A DNA stretch of 64,000 bases from Chersky-840 sp963811775. GTDB lineage: Bacteria > Actinomycetota > Acidimicrobiia > Acidimicrobiales > UBA8190. Positions 28,613 to 36,318 of this stretch are shown piece after piece. The position numbers and the translations under genes were made by a program. The notes under the pieces were generated by a model, which did no database searches, was not told where the DNA came from, and saw only the letters and a list, made by a program, of their open reading frames with translations. Each line of letters begins with the position of its first letter. Within the stretch, counting starts at the first letter, position 1. The DNA lies in NCBI GenBank assembly GCA_963811775.1, contig CAWESO010000001.1:62001-126000 (forward strand), read 5' to 3'.

Positions 28613-28681
28613 CTTCGGTGCCCTCTGCGCCCCGGGACCTGGGCCCGCCAGGCCCGGGGCCTCGGCCCCGAGGCGGTCTGC

Positions 28682-28760
28682 CCGCGTGGCTCACACGGTG
28701 TGGTGGACCCGCGTGGCTCACACGGTGTGGTGGACCCGCGTGGCTCACACGGTGTGGTGG
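28682..28760. repeat. 27-bp tandem repeat, almost three copies
   Basis: Copies at 28682-28708 and 28709-28735 are identical, and 28736-28760 repeats the first 25 bases. The unit is CCGCGTGGCTCACACGGTGTGGTGGAC. The third copy covers the last codons and TGA stop of the prepilin peptidase gene, so each copy carries that stop (His-His-Thr-Val-stop on the minus strand). A short CACAC/GTGTG palindrome lies inside every unit. Confidence 0.9.
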
Positions 28761-29530
28761 AAGAGCACACGGGTGACGGGACTGCCCCACAGCACGGTCA
28801 GCACCGCACCGGCGGCCAGGAAGGGGCCGAAGGGGATTCGCGTCTTGCGCCCCGCCCCCGACACCGCCATGGCCACCAGCCCGACCAGGGCACCGAGCAC
28901 GAAGGCGAAGAAGAAGCCCACGAAGGCACGGCCGAGCCCCAACCATCCCGTGGCGATGCCGATCACGCCCGACAGCCGGACGTCTCCGAAGCCCATGCCC
29001 CGGGGCACGGCGAGGTGCACGAGAAGGAAGGCCGTGAAGGCCGCCGCCCCCGCGATCGCGGCGCGCGCCAGCGATCCCCACCGGTCGTCGACGGCCGAGG
29101 ACACGACGAACAACGGCACCAGCAAGACGAGGGTGCTGTAGACGAGCCGGTTGGGGATGATCTGACGCTCGAAGTCGACCGCGCTCATCGCCACCATCGA
29201 CAGGCCGAACACGCTGTAGGCGGCCAGCACCACGTCGTCGCCGATACGCGCCGCGAAGGCGCCGAGCACGACGGCACTGATCACCCCGAGCAGCGCCGGC
29301 CGCCACGGGTGCGAGACCCGCTCGCGACAGGAGTGGCAGCCGCGCCGCAAGAAGAGTGCGTTGGCCACCGGGACGAGGCCCCGCCCGCGATAGGGCATGG
29401 CACACGACGGGCAGCGCCACCATGGACGGTCGAAGGGCCGGCGCTCACCCAGCCGTTCGACGACGATCTCGAGCTCTCCGCCGAGGAGAAGTCCGGCCCC
29501 CACGCTGACCCCCGTGACGAGGGCGTGCAT
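28745..29530 (-). CDS. Prepilin peptidase (A24 family)
   Basis: An integral membrane aspartic peptidase that cleaves, and usually methylates, type IV prepilin-like proteins. The 261-residue product has the cytoplasmic zinc loop (WRCPSCAMPYRGRG then RRGCHSCRERVSHP) and the two catalytic aspartates in SAVDFERQIIPNRLVYS and GMGFGDVRLSGVIG, with about seven hydrophobic segments. No pilin, pilus ATPase or secretion genes are nearby, so its substrates lie elsewhere. TAACTT ends six bases before the ATG, suggesting leaderless transcription. Its stop codon sits in a 27-bp tandem repeat. Confidence 0.92.
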   Translation of the reverse strand: MHALVTGVSVGAGLLLGGELEIVVERLGERRPFDRPWWRCPSCAMPYRGRGLVPVANALFLRRGCHSCRERVSHPWRPALLGVISAVVLGAFAARIGDDVVLAAYSVFGLSMVAMSAVDFERQIIPNRLVYSTLVLLVPLFVVSSAVDDRWGSLARAAIAGAAAFTAFLLVHLAVPRGMGFGDVRLSGVIGIATGWLGLGRAFVGFFFAFVLGALVGLVAMAVSGAGRKTRIPFGPFLAAGAVLTVLWGSPVTRVLFHHTV

Positions 29531-29542
29531 GTCGGCAAGTTA
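29531..29542 (-). promoter_or_regulatory. Leaderless-type -10 box for the prepilin peptidase gene
   Basis: TAACTT (29542 to 29537) is followed by GCCGAC and the ATG. There is no ribosome binding site. Confidence 0.5.
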
Positions 29543-29629
29543 ACCGACGGGTCGTCGCACCCCGCGGATGCGCGGCGACGCGCCGACGGCGCCCCGGAGT
29601 GGGCGAAGGGACGAGCCAGGAAGCCGGAC

Positions 29630-30289
29630 CTACTTCTTGGCGGGCTCGTAGAAGGGGTTGGCCCCGCTGGCGTGGTCGGTCACGTCGACCACCGACACGA
29701 TCTCGGCCACCGAGTCGCGCAGCGCCACCTCGATGCCCTGCGACAGCGTCACCGAGGCGAGGCCGCACCCCTGGCAACCGCCGCTCAGGCGGACGTAGAC
29801 CACGCCCTCCTCGACGGCGACGAGGTCGGCATGGCCGCCGTGCATGGCGATGGACGGGTTCACCTGCGCCTCGAGCACGGCGAGCACCTGTTGGGCGAGC
29901 TCGCTCGACAGGTCCACCTCGGGAGGGGCCGCCAACGCCTGGGGTCGGGGTGGGGTGTTGGGGTTCACGATGACGAGGCCGCCCTCGCCCTCGTCGGACC
30001 AGTCGAGGCGGGCCCCGACCAGGCGGGCCACACTCGACTCGGGTACGACCACGGCCAGGCCGTCCTCTTCGCCCACCCGGTCCCCCGGGCCGGCGTCGCC
30101 GGCGGCCTGGAAGTAGATGTCGTAGGTGTAGGCGCCGTCCCGGGCACCGGTGACCTCGACCCACAGGGCCAAACGCTCGGAGTCGGCTTCCTGGGACCGG
30201 GCCTCGAGCACCACGGTGCGGGCAGCCGGCGTGACGGTCAGCACGGCAGAGACATCCACTGCGCCGGGCGGCGCCACGTCGTCGGCCAT
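29630..30289 (-). CDS. NifU-like Fe-S scaffold/carrier protein (NfuA type)
   Basis: The 219-residue protein has two parts. Residues ~1-120 resemble the degenerate HesB/IscA-like domain of NfuA (LWVEVTGARDGAYTYDIYFQ, ending GLVIVNPNTP). Residues ~125-200 are a NifU C-terminal domain with the cluster-binding CxxC in LSGGCQGCGLASVTLSQGIE. Such proteins deliver Fe-S clusters to client enzymes. It is divergent from the ATP-grasp/radical SAM genes at 30321 onward, and a radical SAM enzyme is an obvious local client, but that link is inference. A GGAGG lies eight bases before the ATG, and TATGAT at 30310-30315 is a candidate -10. Confidence 0.88.
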   Translation of the reverse strand: MADDVAPPGAVDVSAVLTVTPAARTVVLEARSQEADSERLALWVEVTGARDGAYTYDIYFQAAGDAGPGDRVGEEDGLAVVVPESSVARLVGARLDWSDEGEGGLVIVNPNTPPRPQALAAPPEVDLSSELAQQVLAVLEAQVNPSIAMHGGHADLVAVEEGVVYVRLSGGCQGCGLASVTLSQGIEVALRDSVAEIVSVVDVTDHASGANPFYEPAKK

Positions 30290-30309
30290 CAGGTGAACCT
30301 CCTCCAGCC

Positions 30310-30315
30310 ATCATA
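30310..30315 (-). promoter_or_regulatory. Candidate -10 box for the NifU-like gene
   Basis: TATGAT on the minus strand lies 20 bases before the ATG, leaving room for a short leader with GGAGG. It falls in the 31-base gap between divergent genes. No clear -35. Confidence 0.4.
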
Positions 30316-30320
30316 GATGG

Positions 30321-31550
30321 GTGGCCCGCCTACTCCTCCTCGTCCCCTCGGCGTCGTACCGGGCCCGGGCCTTCCTCGACGCGGCGCGCGCCCTCGGGGT
30401 CGAGGTGGTCGTGGGCACCGAGGAGGCGCACGCCCTGCACGGGGTCATGGGGGCGCGAGCGCTCGAGGTCCCCCTCGACGATCCCCAGACGGCGGCTCGT
30501 GCCATCGTGGCCCACGACGCCGTGACCCCCCTCGACGCCGTGGTCGCCGTGGACGACATGGGCACCGTGGTGGCGGCCGAGGCCTCGGCCCTGCTCGGCC
30601 TGCGCCACAATCCCGCCGACGCCGTGGCCGCGGCGCGCGACAAATCGGCCATGCGCGCCCGCCTGGCCCGCTCCGAGGTACCCCAGCCCGTCTTCGCCCT
30701 GCTCCCTCCCGGAGCAGGGCGCGACCAGGTGGAGGCGGTGGTCGAGGCGGTCGGGCTCCCCTGTGTGATCAAGCCCACCACCCTGGCGGGGAGCCAGGGG
30801 GTCCTGCGCGCCGACTCACCTGACGACGCCGTGGCCGTCGCGGCGCGGGTGCGGCGCATCGCCACGGGGGCCGGGGTCGACCCCGACGCCCCCTTGCTGG
30901 TCGAGCGTTTCGCGCCGGGCCCCGAGGTGGCGGTGGAAGGCCTCATGATCGCAGGAGCGCTGCGACCCCTGGCGGTGTTCGACAAGCCCGACCCGCTCGA
31001 CGGCCCCGCCTTCGAGGAGACGATCTACGTGACCCCGTCGCGCCTCGCGCCCGCCGACCTGGCGGCCGTGCTCGCCACCACCGCGGCGGCGACCGCCGCC
31101 CTCGGGCTGGTCGAAGGCCCGGTGCACGCCGAGCTGCGCGTGCACGGGGGGCGGGCCACCGTGATCGAGGTGGCGGCGCGCACCATCGGCGGGCTGTGCT
31201 CGCGGGCGTTGTCGTTCTCGACCGGTCGCTCGCTCGAAGCGCTCGTCATCGCCCACGCCCTGGGCCTGGAGCTGGGGCCGACCGAGGCCGTCGGGGCCTC
31301 GGGGGTCCTCATGGTGCCGATCCCCCGCGCCGGGACGCTCGTCGGCGTCGACGGTCAGGACGAGGCCCGAGCCGTGCCCGGTGTCACCGACATCGAGATG
31401 ACGATCGCGCCGGGTCGGCCCGTGGCGCCGGTGCCGGAGGGCAACAGGTATCTCGGCTTCGTCTTCGCGCGCGACGCCACCCCGGATCGGGTGGAACGTT
31501 CGTTGCGCCGGGCCTGGGCCTGTCTCGACGTCCGCATCGAGGCGGCCTGA
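30321..31550 (+). CDS. ATP-grasp domain protein of unknown substrate
   Basis: A 409-residue ATP-grasp ligase. A Rossmann-like N-terminal domain (ARLLLLVPSASYRARAFLDA) is followed by the ATP-grasp core: PCVIKPTTLAGSQGVLRADS near 150, LLVERFAPGPEVAVEGLMI near 195, and the metal-binding strand VHAELRVHGGRATVIEVAAR near 275. The C-terminal part resembles carboxylate-amine ligases of the L-amino acid ligase/carnosine synthase group. Such enzymes join an acyl-phosphate to an amine or thiol. The GTG start is the first codon possible in the 31-base divergent gap. The next gene, 75 bases on, is a radical SAM enzyme; a joint pathway is plausible but unproven. Confidence 0.8.
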   Translation: MARLLLLVPSASYRARAFLDAARALGVEVVVGTEEAHALHGVMGARALEVPLDDPQTAARAIVAHDAVTPLDAVVAVDDMGTVVAAEASALLGLRHNPADAVAAARDKSAMRARLARSEVPQPVFALLPPGAGRDQVEAVVEAVGLPCVIKPTTLAGSQGVLRADSPDDAVAVAARVRRIATGAGVDPDAPLLVERFAPGPEVAVEGLMIAGALRPLAVFDKPDPLDGPAFEETIYVTPSRLAPADLAAVLATTAAATAALGLVEGPVHAELRVHGGRATVIEVAARTIGGLCSRALSFSTGRSLEALVIAHALGLELGPTEAVGASGVLMVPIPRAGTLVGVDGQDEARAVPGVTDIEMTIAPGRPVAPVPEGNRYLGFVFARDATPDRVERSLRRAWACLDVRIEAA

Positions 31551-31611
31551 TCCCGTCGCGCCGAGGGCGTCGTCGTCATCGACGGGGTCCGTCGACCATC
31601 ACGGATCCCGC

Positions 31612-31624
31612 TACCGTGGGGCCC
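31612..31624 (+). promoter_or_regulatory. Leaderless-type -10 box for the radical SAM gene
   Basis: TACCGT at 31612-31617 is followed by GGGGCCC and the GTG start at 31625. This gives the gene its own promoter, separate from the ATP-grasp gene upstream. Confidence 0.45.
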
Positions 31625-33079
31625 GTGCGCGTCGTGCTGGTCTCGACCTACGAACTCGGGCATCAACCGTTGCACGTGGCATCGCCGGCGCGGGCGTTGC
31701 TGCGCGCCGGCCACGACGTGCGCTGCGTCGACCTGGCGGTGGACCCGTTCGACGTCGAGCTTCTGTCGTGGGCCGACGCGGTGGCGTGCTCGGTCCCCAT
31801 GCACACCGCCATGCGCCTGGCCCGCCAGACGTGCCGGGAGATCCGGGCGCGTCGCCCCGACGTGGCGCTGTGCCTGTACGGCCTGTACGCCGGGCTCGAC
31901 GGCGTCGAGGGGTTCGCGGCTGTCTCTGACCTCGCCATCGTGGGTGAGTACGAGCCCCGGTTGGTGGCGTGGGCCGACGGCCTCGCCACGGCGTCGCGCC
32001 CCGTCCCCCACACCGTCGTCGAGCTCGGGCGGGGGCGCTTCGGCTTGCCGGCGCGCCATCTTCTTCCCGGGCTCGACCGCTACGCCCGTCTGGCCCTCGG
32101 CGCCGAGCGCCGGCTGGCCGGGTACACCGAGGCGAGCCACGGGTGCGCCCACCGCTGTCGGCACTGCCCGGTCCCCGTCGTCTACGACGGCCGGACACGC
32201 CTCGTGGCCGAGGACGCCGTCCTCGCCGATGTGGCCCAGCTCCAGTCCATGGGGGCCCGCCACATCACCTTCGGCGATCCCGACTTCCTGAACGGTCCGC
32301 ACCACGGCACCCGGGTCATCGACGCCGTCCACGGGGCCTTCCCCGAGTTGACCTTCGACGTGACCGTCAAGGTCGAGCACATCCTGCGCCACCATGACCT
32401 GTGGCCCACGATGGCGGCGGCCGGTTGCCTGTTCGCGGTGTCGGCGTTCGAGTCGGCCAGCGAGCACATCCTGGTGCAGCTGGACAAGGGCCACTCGGCC
32501 GAGGATGCGGCGCAGGCCGTCGCCGTGCTCCGCTCCGCCGGCATCGAGCCCCGCCCGTCGCTGCTCCCCTTCACCCCGTGGACGACGCCCGCCGACATCT
32601 TCGCCCTGCTCGACCTGGTGGCCCGCTGCGACCTCGTCGGCAACGTGGACCCGGTGCAGTACGCCATCCGGCTGCTCGTCCCGCCCGGTTCGCTCCTGCT
32701 CACCTCGGGACGCCTCGACGGGCACCTCGACGCCTACGACGACGAACACCTGGGTTGGTCGTGGCGCGCCCCGGACCCCCGGCTCGACGCGCTGCAGCTG
32801 GAGCTCGCCGCGCTGGCGGCGCGTGCCGCCACCGAGGAGTGGCCGGCGCAGGACGCCGCCGACGCGGTGCGGGCCGCCGCGCTCGACGCGCTGGGACCGG
32901 ACGCCGGCGCGCAGCGCGCTCCTCGTCCCGACCCCCGACTGCGGTCGTCGATCCCGGCCGACGAACGGCCGCAATTGACCGAGGCGTGGTTCTGCTGTGC
33001 TGAGCCGAGCGGTGCCCAGATGGCTGCCGTGGGAGTCCCGTCCGGGGCTGCCATGGCGGTCGCAGTGGGCGGAAAGTGA
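31625..33079 (+). CDS. CCAEP-tail radical SAM protein with B12-binding-like N-domain
   Basis: A 484-residue enzyme. Residues 1-~150 look like a cobalamin-binding-type Rossmann domain (VRVVLVSTYELGHQPLHVAS, later SDLAIVGEYEPRLVAW). The [4Fe-4S] motif is C174-x3-C178-x2-C181 (SHGCAHRCRHCPVP), followed by a radical SAM barrel (ITFGDPDFLNG, FAVSAFESASEHILVQLDKG). Near the end it has Cys457-Cys458-Ala-Glu-Pro, the hallmark of the CUAEP/CCAEP-tail (seleno)protein family; here both codons are Cys (TGC TGT), not TGA. The substrate is not known to me. Its TGA overlaps the next start as GTGA, so the two genes are co-translated. Confidence 0.85.
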   Translation: MRVVLVSTYELGHQPLHVASPARALLRAGHDVRCVDLAVDPFDVELLSWADAVACSVPMHTAMRLARQTCREIRARRPDVALCLYGLYAGLDGVEGFAAVSDLAIVGEYEPRLVAWADGLATASRPVPHTVVELGRGRFGLPARHLLPGLDRYARLALGAERRLAGYTEASHGCAHRCRHCPVPVVYDGRTRLVAEDAVLADVAQLQSMGARHITFGDPDFLNGPHHGTRVIDAVHGAFPELTFDVTVKVEHILRHHDLWPTMAAAGCLFAVSAFESASEHILVQLDKGHSAEDAAQAVAVLRSAGIEPRPSLLPFTPWTTPADIFALLDLVARCDLVGNVDPVQYAIRLLVPPGSLLLTSGRLDGHLDAYDDEHLGWSWRAPDPRLDALQLELAALAARAATEEWPAQDAADAVRAAALDALGPDAGAQRAPRPDPRLRSSIPADERPQLTEAWFCCAEPSGAQMAAVGVPSGAAMAVAVGGK

Positions 33080-34023
33080 GCAAGATGGCCACGGGTCGAG
33101 CAACCACCCAGGGAAACACCGCCAAGGCCAAGGACCGCCATGGTCCCTGGTACGGCGCCCCCGAGGGGGCTCACGAGTGGGTGAGCTTCCCCGATCCCGA
33201 GGAGGAGCGGACGTGGCAGTTCGACGTCACCTTCCTCGAGAGCCGCTGGACGTGCATCTTCGGCAACGGCTGCCAGGGGGTCCTCACCGGTCCGGCCCCC
33301 GAGCTGGTCCAGGGATGCTGCTCCTATGGGGCGCATTTCACGAGCGCCAAGGACGCCCGCCGGGTCGAGGCCGCGGCCGCGACGCTGACGCCCGAGCAAT
33401 GGCAATTCCACGGCAAGGCCCGCCCCAAGCGCGGCACGCGCCCCAACGTCGTGCTCAAGTCGAAATCGGGCGAGCTCACCACCCGGCTCGTCAAGGACGC
33501 CTGCATCTTCCTCAACCGTCCCGACTTCCCGGGCGGAGCCGGATGCGCGCTGCACCGTGCCGCCATCGAGCGCGGCGTCCCGCATCTCGAGCTCAAGCCC
33601 GACGTGTGCTGGCAGCTGCCTCTGCGCCGTGACGACGAGGTGGCCGACGACGGGCACGTCACGTCGGTCATCCGCCAGTGGGACCGGCGCGACTGGGGTG
33701 AGGGCGGGTTCGAGTTCCACTGGTGGTGCACCGAGTCACCCGAAGCGTTCGTGGGCGCGCGCCCGGTCTTCAAAGAGCTCGAGCCCGAGATCGCGGCCAT
33801 GGTGGGCAAGAAGATCTACAAGCGCCTCGTGCAATACCTCCAGGCCCGCGAAGAGGCGCTCGGTGAGCCGGCGGTGGCCGAGACGGTCGCGGCCGACGCG
33901 ACATCGGGCACGCCCGTGGCCGTCGGCGCCACCCGCAACGGGGCCCGCAAGGACGCGACCTCGGCCACGACGCCAGTACCGGTACGACTGCCCCACCCCG
34001 CCATCAGGCGGGGGCGTTCCTGA
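33076..34023 (+). CDS. Cys-rich protein, YkgJ/DUF3109-like metal-binding pattern
   Basis: A 315-residue protein starting at GTG in a GTGA overlap with the radical SAM gene. Eight cysteines are spaced C60, C66, C81-C82, C143, C157, C178 and C218: TCIFGNGCQG, QGCCSYGAHF, DACIFLNRPDFPGGAGCALH, PDVCWQLPLR and FHWWCTE. The order C..CC..C-x-FL..GC-x-L-H..C-x-x-x-P resembles metal-chelating YkgJ/DUF3109 proteins. The last ~60 residues are Ala/Thr-rich and likely disordered. Function unknown; tight coupling suggests it serves the radical SAM enzyme, for example as metal carrier or substrate-binding partner. Confidence 0.7.
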   Translation: MSKMATGRATTQGNTAKAKDRHGPWYGAPEGAHEWVSFPDPEEERTWQFDVTFLESRWTCIFGNGCQGVLTGPAPELVQGCCSYGAHFTSAKDARRVEAAAATLTPEQWQFHGKARPKRGTRPNVVLKSKSGELTTRLVKDACIFLNRPDFPGGAGCALHRAAIERGVPHLELKPDVCWQLPLRRDDEVADDGHVTSVIRQWDRRDWGEGGFEFHWWCTESPEAFVGARPVFKELEPEIAAMVGKKIYKRLVQYLQAREEALGEPAVAETVAADATSGTPVAVGATRNGARKDATSATTPVPVRLPHPAIRRGRS

Positions 34024-34047
34024 GCCGTCGCCAACGCGACGCGCCGA

Positions 34048-34260
34048 TCACTCGGCCAGGGGGTCGTCCTCCCTCACCGGAGCGGGGCTCAGGTCCAAGC
34101 CCGGACTGAGGATGTCCTCGAACTCGGTCTCGGCCATGCACCACGAGGCGTGCTCGTCGTCGGGCTCGGCGCCGCACTCAGGACAACTCTTGTTGGCGGT
34201 CGCGGTCGAGCGCTTCAGGCTGCGGGCCTCCTCGAAGCGGCGATGCCGTCCCTTTTTCAC
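34048..34260 (-). CDS. Small zinc-ribbon-like protein
   Basis: A 70-residue protein from a GTG start with GGAGGAG six bases upstream. It opens very basic (MKKGRHRRFEEARSLKRS), then has CPECGAEPDDEHASWC, a possible Cys-based metal site with three cysteines, and ends acidic. I do not recognise a characterised family. TAGACT about 57 bases upstream (34313-34318) could be its -10. It converges on the Cys-rich gene with a 24-base gap that holds no hairpin. Confidence 0.6.
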   Translation of the reverse strand: MKKGRHRRFEEARSLKRSTATANKSCPECGAEPDDEHASWCMAETEFEDILSPGLDLSPAPVREDDPLAE

Positions 34261-34403
34261 GAGCGACTCCTCCGTCGGCTGAGCACGTGGATCACGGCGA
34301 GGACTCCACAGAAGTCTACCCGCCGGTCACGAAGACCCCATCCCGGGTACCCCGCTCCGCTGCGGCCCGGACCGGCCCCTGGGGCCTCTTCGCAGGCCAC
34401 CGG

Positions 34404-34415
34404 TAGAGTCGGGGC
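34404..34415 (+). promoter_or_regulatory. Leaderless-type -10 box
   Basis: TAGAGT at 34404-34409 is followed by CGGGGC and the GTG start at 34416. There is no ribosome binding site. Confidence 0.5.
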
Positions 34416-34661
34416 GTGCCCGACGAGTTCGATCCGGCCGCCATGGTGGAGCGCTTTCGCACCCGGGCCGCCGCCGTGCGCTCCCGGGGCCTGCCCCCCA
34501 TCGAAGGTCCCGAGCGCAAGCGCTTCGCCGAGCAGGCGCAGCTCGACTTCATGGACTACGCCATGATCGGTGATGCCGAGGCGACCCTCGAGGACGGCAT
34601 CCTGACGTTGCGTGTGGACCTCCGTCCCTCCGCCGCCCCGTCGGAGTCGTCGCCCGACTGA
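34416..34661 (+). CDS. Small hypothetical protein
   Basis: An 81-residue protein, GTG start. It has an amphipathic N-terminal half (DEFDPAAMVERFRTRAAAVR), a middle FAEQAQLDFMDYAMIGDAEA and a short strand-like end LEDGILTLRVDLRP before an acidic Ser/Pro tail. I know no function. The upstream TAGAGT box and codon use like its neighbours support a real gene rather than a shadow. Confidence 0.6.
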   Translation: MPDEFDPAAMVERFRTRAAAVRSRGLPPIEGPERKRFAEQAQLDFMDYAMIGDAEATLEDGILTLRVDLRPSAAPSESSPD

Positions 34662-34685
34662 CCGGTCTCAGCCCCCGTCGTGGTC

Positions 34686-35273
34686 TCAGCCCCCGTAGTT
34701 CATCCGGGTGTCCTCCATGCGCAGGACTCCGGTCTCGCCGTCCTCGGCGCCGTCGGGCCCCGGGGCGGCGGGAGGCGATGCTCCGCAGTCGACCACTTCG
34801 CCCACGAACCAGCTGTGGCTCCCGAGCGCCAAGACATGGCGCACCTCGCAGTCCAGCCATGCCAGCGCCGCGGCCAGGATGGGGGCACCTGTCGTGGCGC
34901 GCCGGACCGGCTCGCCCTGCATCTCTCCCCATCCGGTCGCCTCGTCGACGCTCGACTCGGTGACGGGCTTGGCGAAGCGGCGCACGATGGCGCGCTGGGA
35001 CCGGGGCAGCACGCTCAAGGCGAAGACCCGGCCCTCGTCGAGCAACTCGTGGGTGAGCGCGGCGCGCTCCACCCCGATGCCCACGAGCTTGGGGCTCATG
35101 GCCACCTGGGTGGCCCAGCTGATCGTCATCAGGTTGCGGCGCCCCGACGCCACCGTGCCCACGACGTAGAGCCCCGACGGCATGGACCACAGCACGCGGC
35201 GCCGCAACCGGTCGTAGGCGTCGGGGTCCTGGCCCGACGGCACGGGCCCCACGACCTCGTCCACCGGCGTCAC
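34686..35273 (-). CDS. Flavin reductase-like FMN-binding protein
   Basis: A 195-residue split-barrel flavoprotein of the flavin reductase (FlaRed/HpaC-like) family. Typical blocks are LWSMPSGLYVVGTVASGRRN, LMTISWATQVAMSPKLVGIG, FALSVLPRSQRAIVRRFAKP and AALAWLDCEVRHVLALGSHS. Such proteins reduce FMN with NAD(P)H or bind FMN as part of small oxidoreductases. The GTG start at 35271-35273 overlaps the lipoprotein stop as GTGA; the longer ORF upstream is shadow. It is the last gene of the tyrS transcript. Confidence 0.82.
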   Translation of the reverse strand: MTPVDEVVGPVPSGQDPDAYDRLRRRVLWSMPSGLYVVGTVASGRRNLMTISWATQVAMSPKLVGIGVERAALTHELLDEGRVFALSVLPRSQRAIVRRFAKPVTESSVDEATGWGEMQGEPVRRATTGAPILAAALAWLDCEVRHVLALGSHSWFVGEVVDCGASPPAAPGPDGAEDGETGVLRMEDTRMNYGG

Positions 35274-35731
35274 GATCCCGACCCCGCGGCGGTGGCGTTC
35301 AACGCGTCGAGCCGGGCTTGTGCTTTCACGTAGCCCTCTTCCGCCGTCGCCAGCTCGTCGGCCGCTCTCGTGAGCAGGGCCCGGTTGCCCGCCGCGCCGT
35401 TCAGGCAGTGGCGCCCCGCCGCCGACGCGGCGGCGTACGCGGCCGACAGGATCCGGGTGAGCGTGTCGTCGGGGCTGGGCAGGTTCTGGTTGGCGCTCAG
35501 GGCGTCGTTCACGAGCACGTCGCAGTCGGTGCGGAGCCCCGCCGCGTCGTGACGCGCCTCCACCGTGTCGATACGGCGGGCGTCGCCGCGCAGGGTGCTC
35601 AGGCTCCCGGTCAGCCCGGTCGAGGAGACCCAGGAATGCACCTGCTGGCCGAGAGTGGCGCCCGGGAATGGGCTCCCGCACGCCGCCAGGACGAGGGCGA
35701 CGAGGACCAGGGCCGCCCCGCGCCCGGTCAC
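35270..35731 (-). CDS. Small lipoprotein of unknown function
   Basis: A 153-residue protein with a lipoprotein signal: hydrophobic ALVLVALVLAACGSPFPG with lipobox LAAC at about residues 15-18, so Cys18 would be lipidated. The mature part is alpha-helical (SLSTLRGDARRIDTVEARHD, LTRILSAAYAAASAAGRHCL, LATAEEGYVKAQARLDALNA). Start GTG at 35729-35731, in a GTGA overlap with the DUF3151 stop. No named family recognised. Confidence 0.75.
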   Translation of the reverse strand: MTGRGAALVLVALVLAACGSPFPGATLGQQVHSWVSSTGLTGSLSTLRGDARRIDTVEARHDAAGLRTDCDVLVNDALSANQNLPSPDDTLTRILSAAYAAASAAGRHCLNGAAGNRALLTRAADELATAEEGYVKAQARLDALNATAAGSGS

Positions 35732-36180
35732 CGGACGCCAGGACCGACGAGCCCGTCCGGAGGCCACGCCGGATCGAGCTGGCGCAGGAACAGGGCGCAC
35801 CGCTCCTCCTCGGCCGTCTCCCCGATGGCGGCCGCGGCGGCCCGCAGCCCGTCGACGCAACGGAGGAAGCCGCGGTTGGTCGGGTGCGCCCAACGCACGA
35901 ACCCGCTCCCCTTCCATCCCGCTCGGCGCAACGAGTCGAGGCCCCGGTGGTAGCCCACACGGAAACAGGCGTAGGCCTCGACGTCGTCGCGCGCCACCTC
36001 ACCGAGAGCGGCCCATGCCTCGGACCACTCCGGGAAGGAACGGACCACGTCCGCCACCGCGTCGCGGCGGGCCGGGGCGGGAGCGAGCAGCGCATCGGCC
36101 AGACGGGCTGCCGCCGCCGCCGGTGCGGGATCGAGGGCGGTCTCGGGAGGCGCCGAGCCGAGGTTGATGGGCCCGGTCAC
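35728..36180 (-). CDS. DUF3151 family protein
   Basis: A 150-residue protein matching the actinobacterial DUF3151 pattern: FPEWSEAWAALGEVARDDVE, YACFRVGYHRGLDSLRRAGW, KGSGFVRWAHPTNRGFLRCV and IGETAEEERCALFLRQLDPA. The family has no known function. Its GTG start overlaps the stop of the small membrane ORF upstream as GTGA, and its own stop overlaps the lipoprotein start in the same way. Confidence 0.85.
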   Translation of the reverse strand: MTGPINLGSAPPETALDPAPAAAAARLADALLAPAPARRDAVADVVRSFPEWSEAWAALGEVARDDVEAYACFRVGYHRGLDSLRRAGWKGSGFVRWAHPTNRGFLRCVDGLRAAAAAIGETAEEERCALFLRQLDPAWPPDGLVGPGVR

Positions 36181-36296
36181 GAGGAGGGCTCGTCCCGTCC
36201 GGGATGAGGTGCGCCTCCACGTCGTACGAAGAGGCTGACGACGCCCCCACCGAGCACGACCGCGATCACCGCCACCCCGAGGAGCGCATAGAACAT
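36177..36296 (-). CDS. 39-residue single-span membrane protein
   Basis: A short ORF reads MFYALLGVAVIAVVLGGGVV then SLFVRRGGAPHPGRDEPSS. One hydrophobic segment is followed by arginines, giving a predicted N-out, C-in anchor. GGAG ends five bases before the ATG at 36296 (another ATG lies one codon upstream). The stop overlaps the DUF3151 start as GTGA, matching the coupling of the next genes, and this is the main reason to believe it is translated. Confidence 0.65.
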   Translation of the reverse strand: MFYALLGVAVIAVVLGGGVVSLFVRRGGAPHPGRDEPSS

Positions 36297-36318
36297 CATC
36301 TCTCCGTCCCCGGACCGG

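Noticed and set aside
28682..28760. CRISPR-like array
   Set aside because: The copies are directly adjacent with no spacers and there are no cas genes.
27409..28770. N-terminal extension of aroC through the 27-bp repeats
   Set aside because: The extension reads repeats of Ser-Thr-Thr-Pro-Cys-Glu-Pro-Arg-Gly and has no homology; the GTG at 28599 with a TAGATT box gives the normal chorismate synthase start.
32990..33020. A selenocysteine codon in the CCAEP tail
   Set aside because: The two cysteine codons read TGC and TGT; there is no in-frame TGA before the stop at 33077-33079 and no selenocysteine-insertion hairpin was evident.
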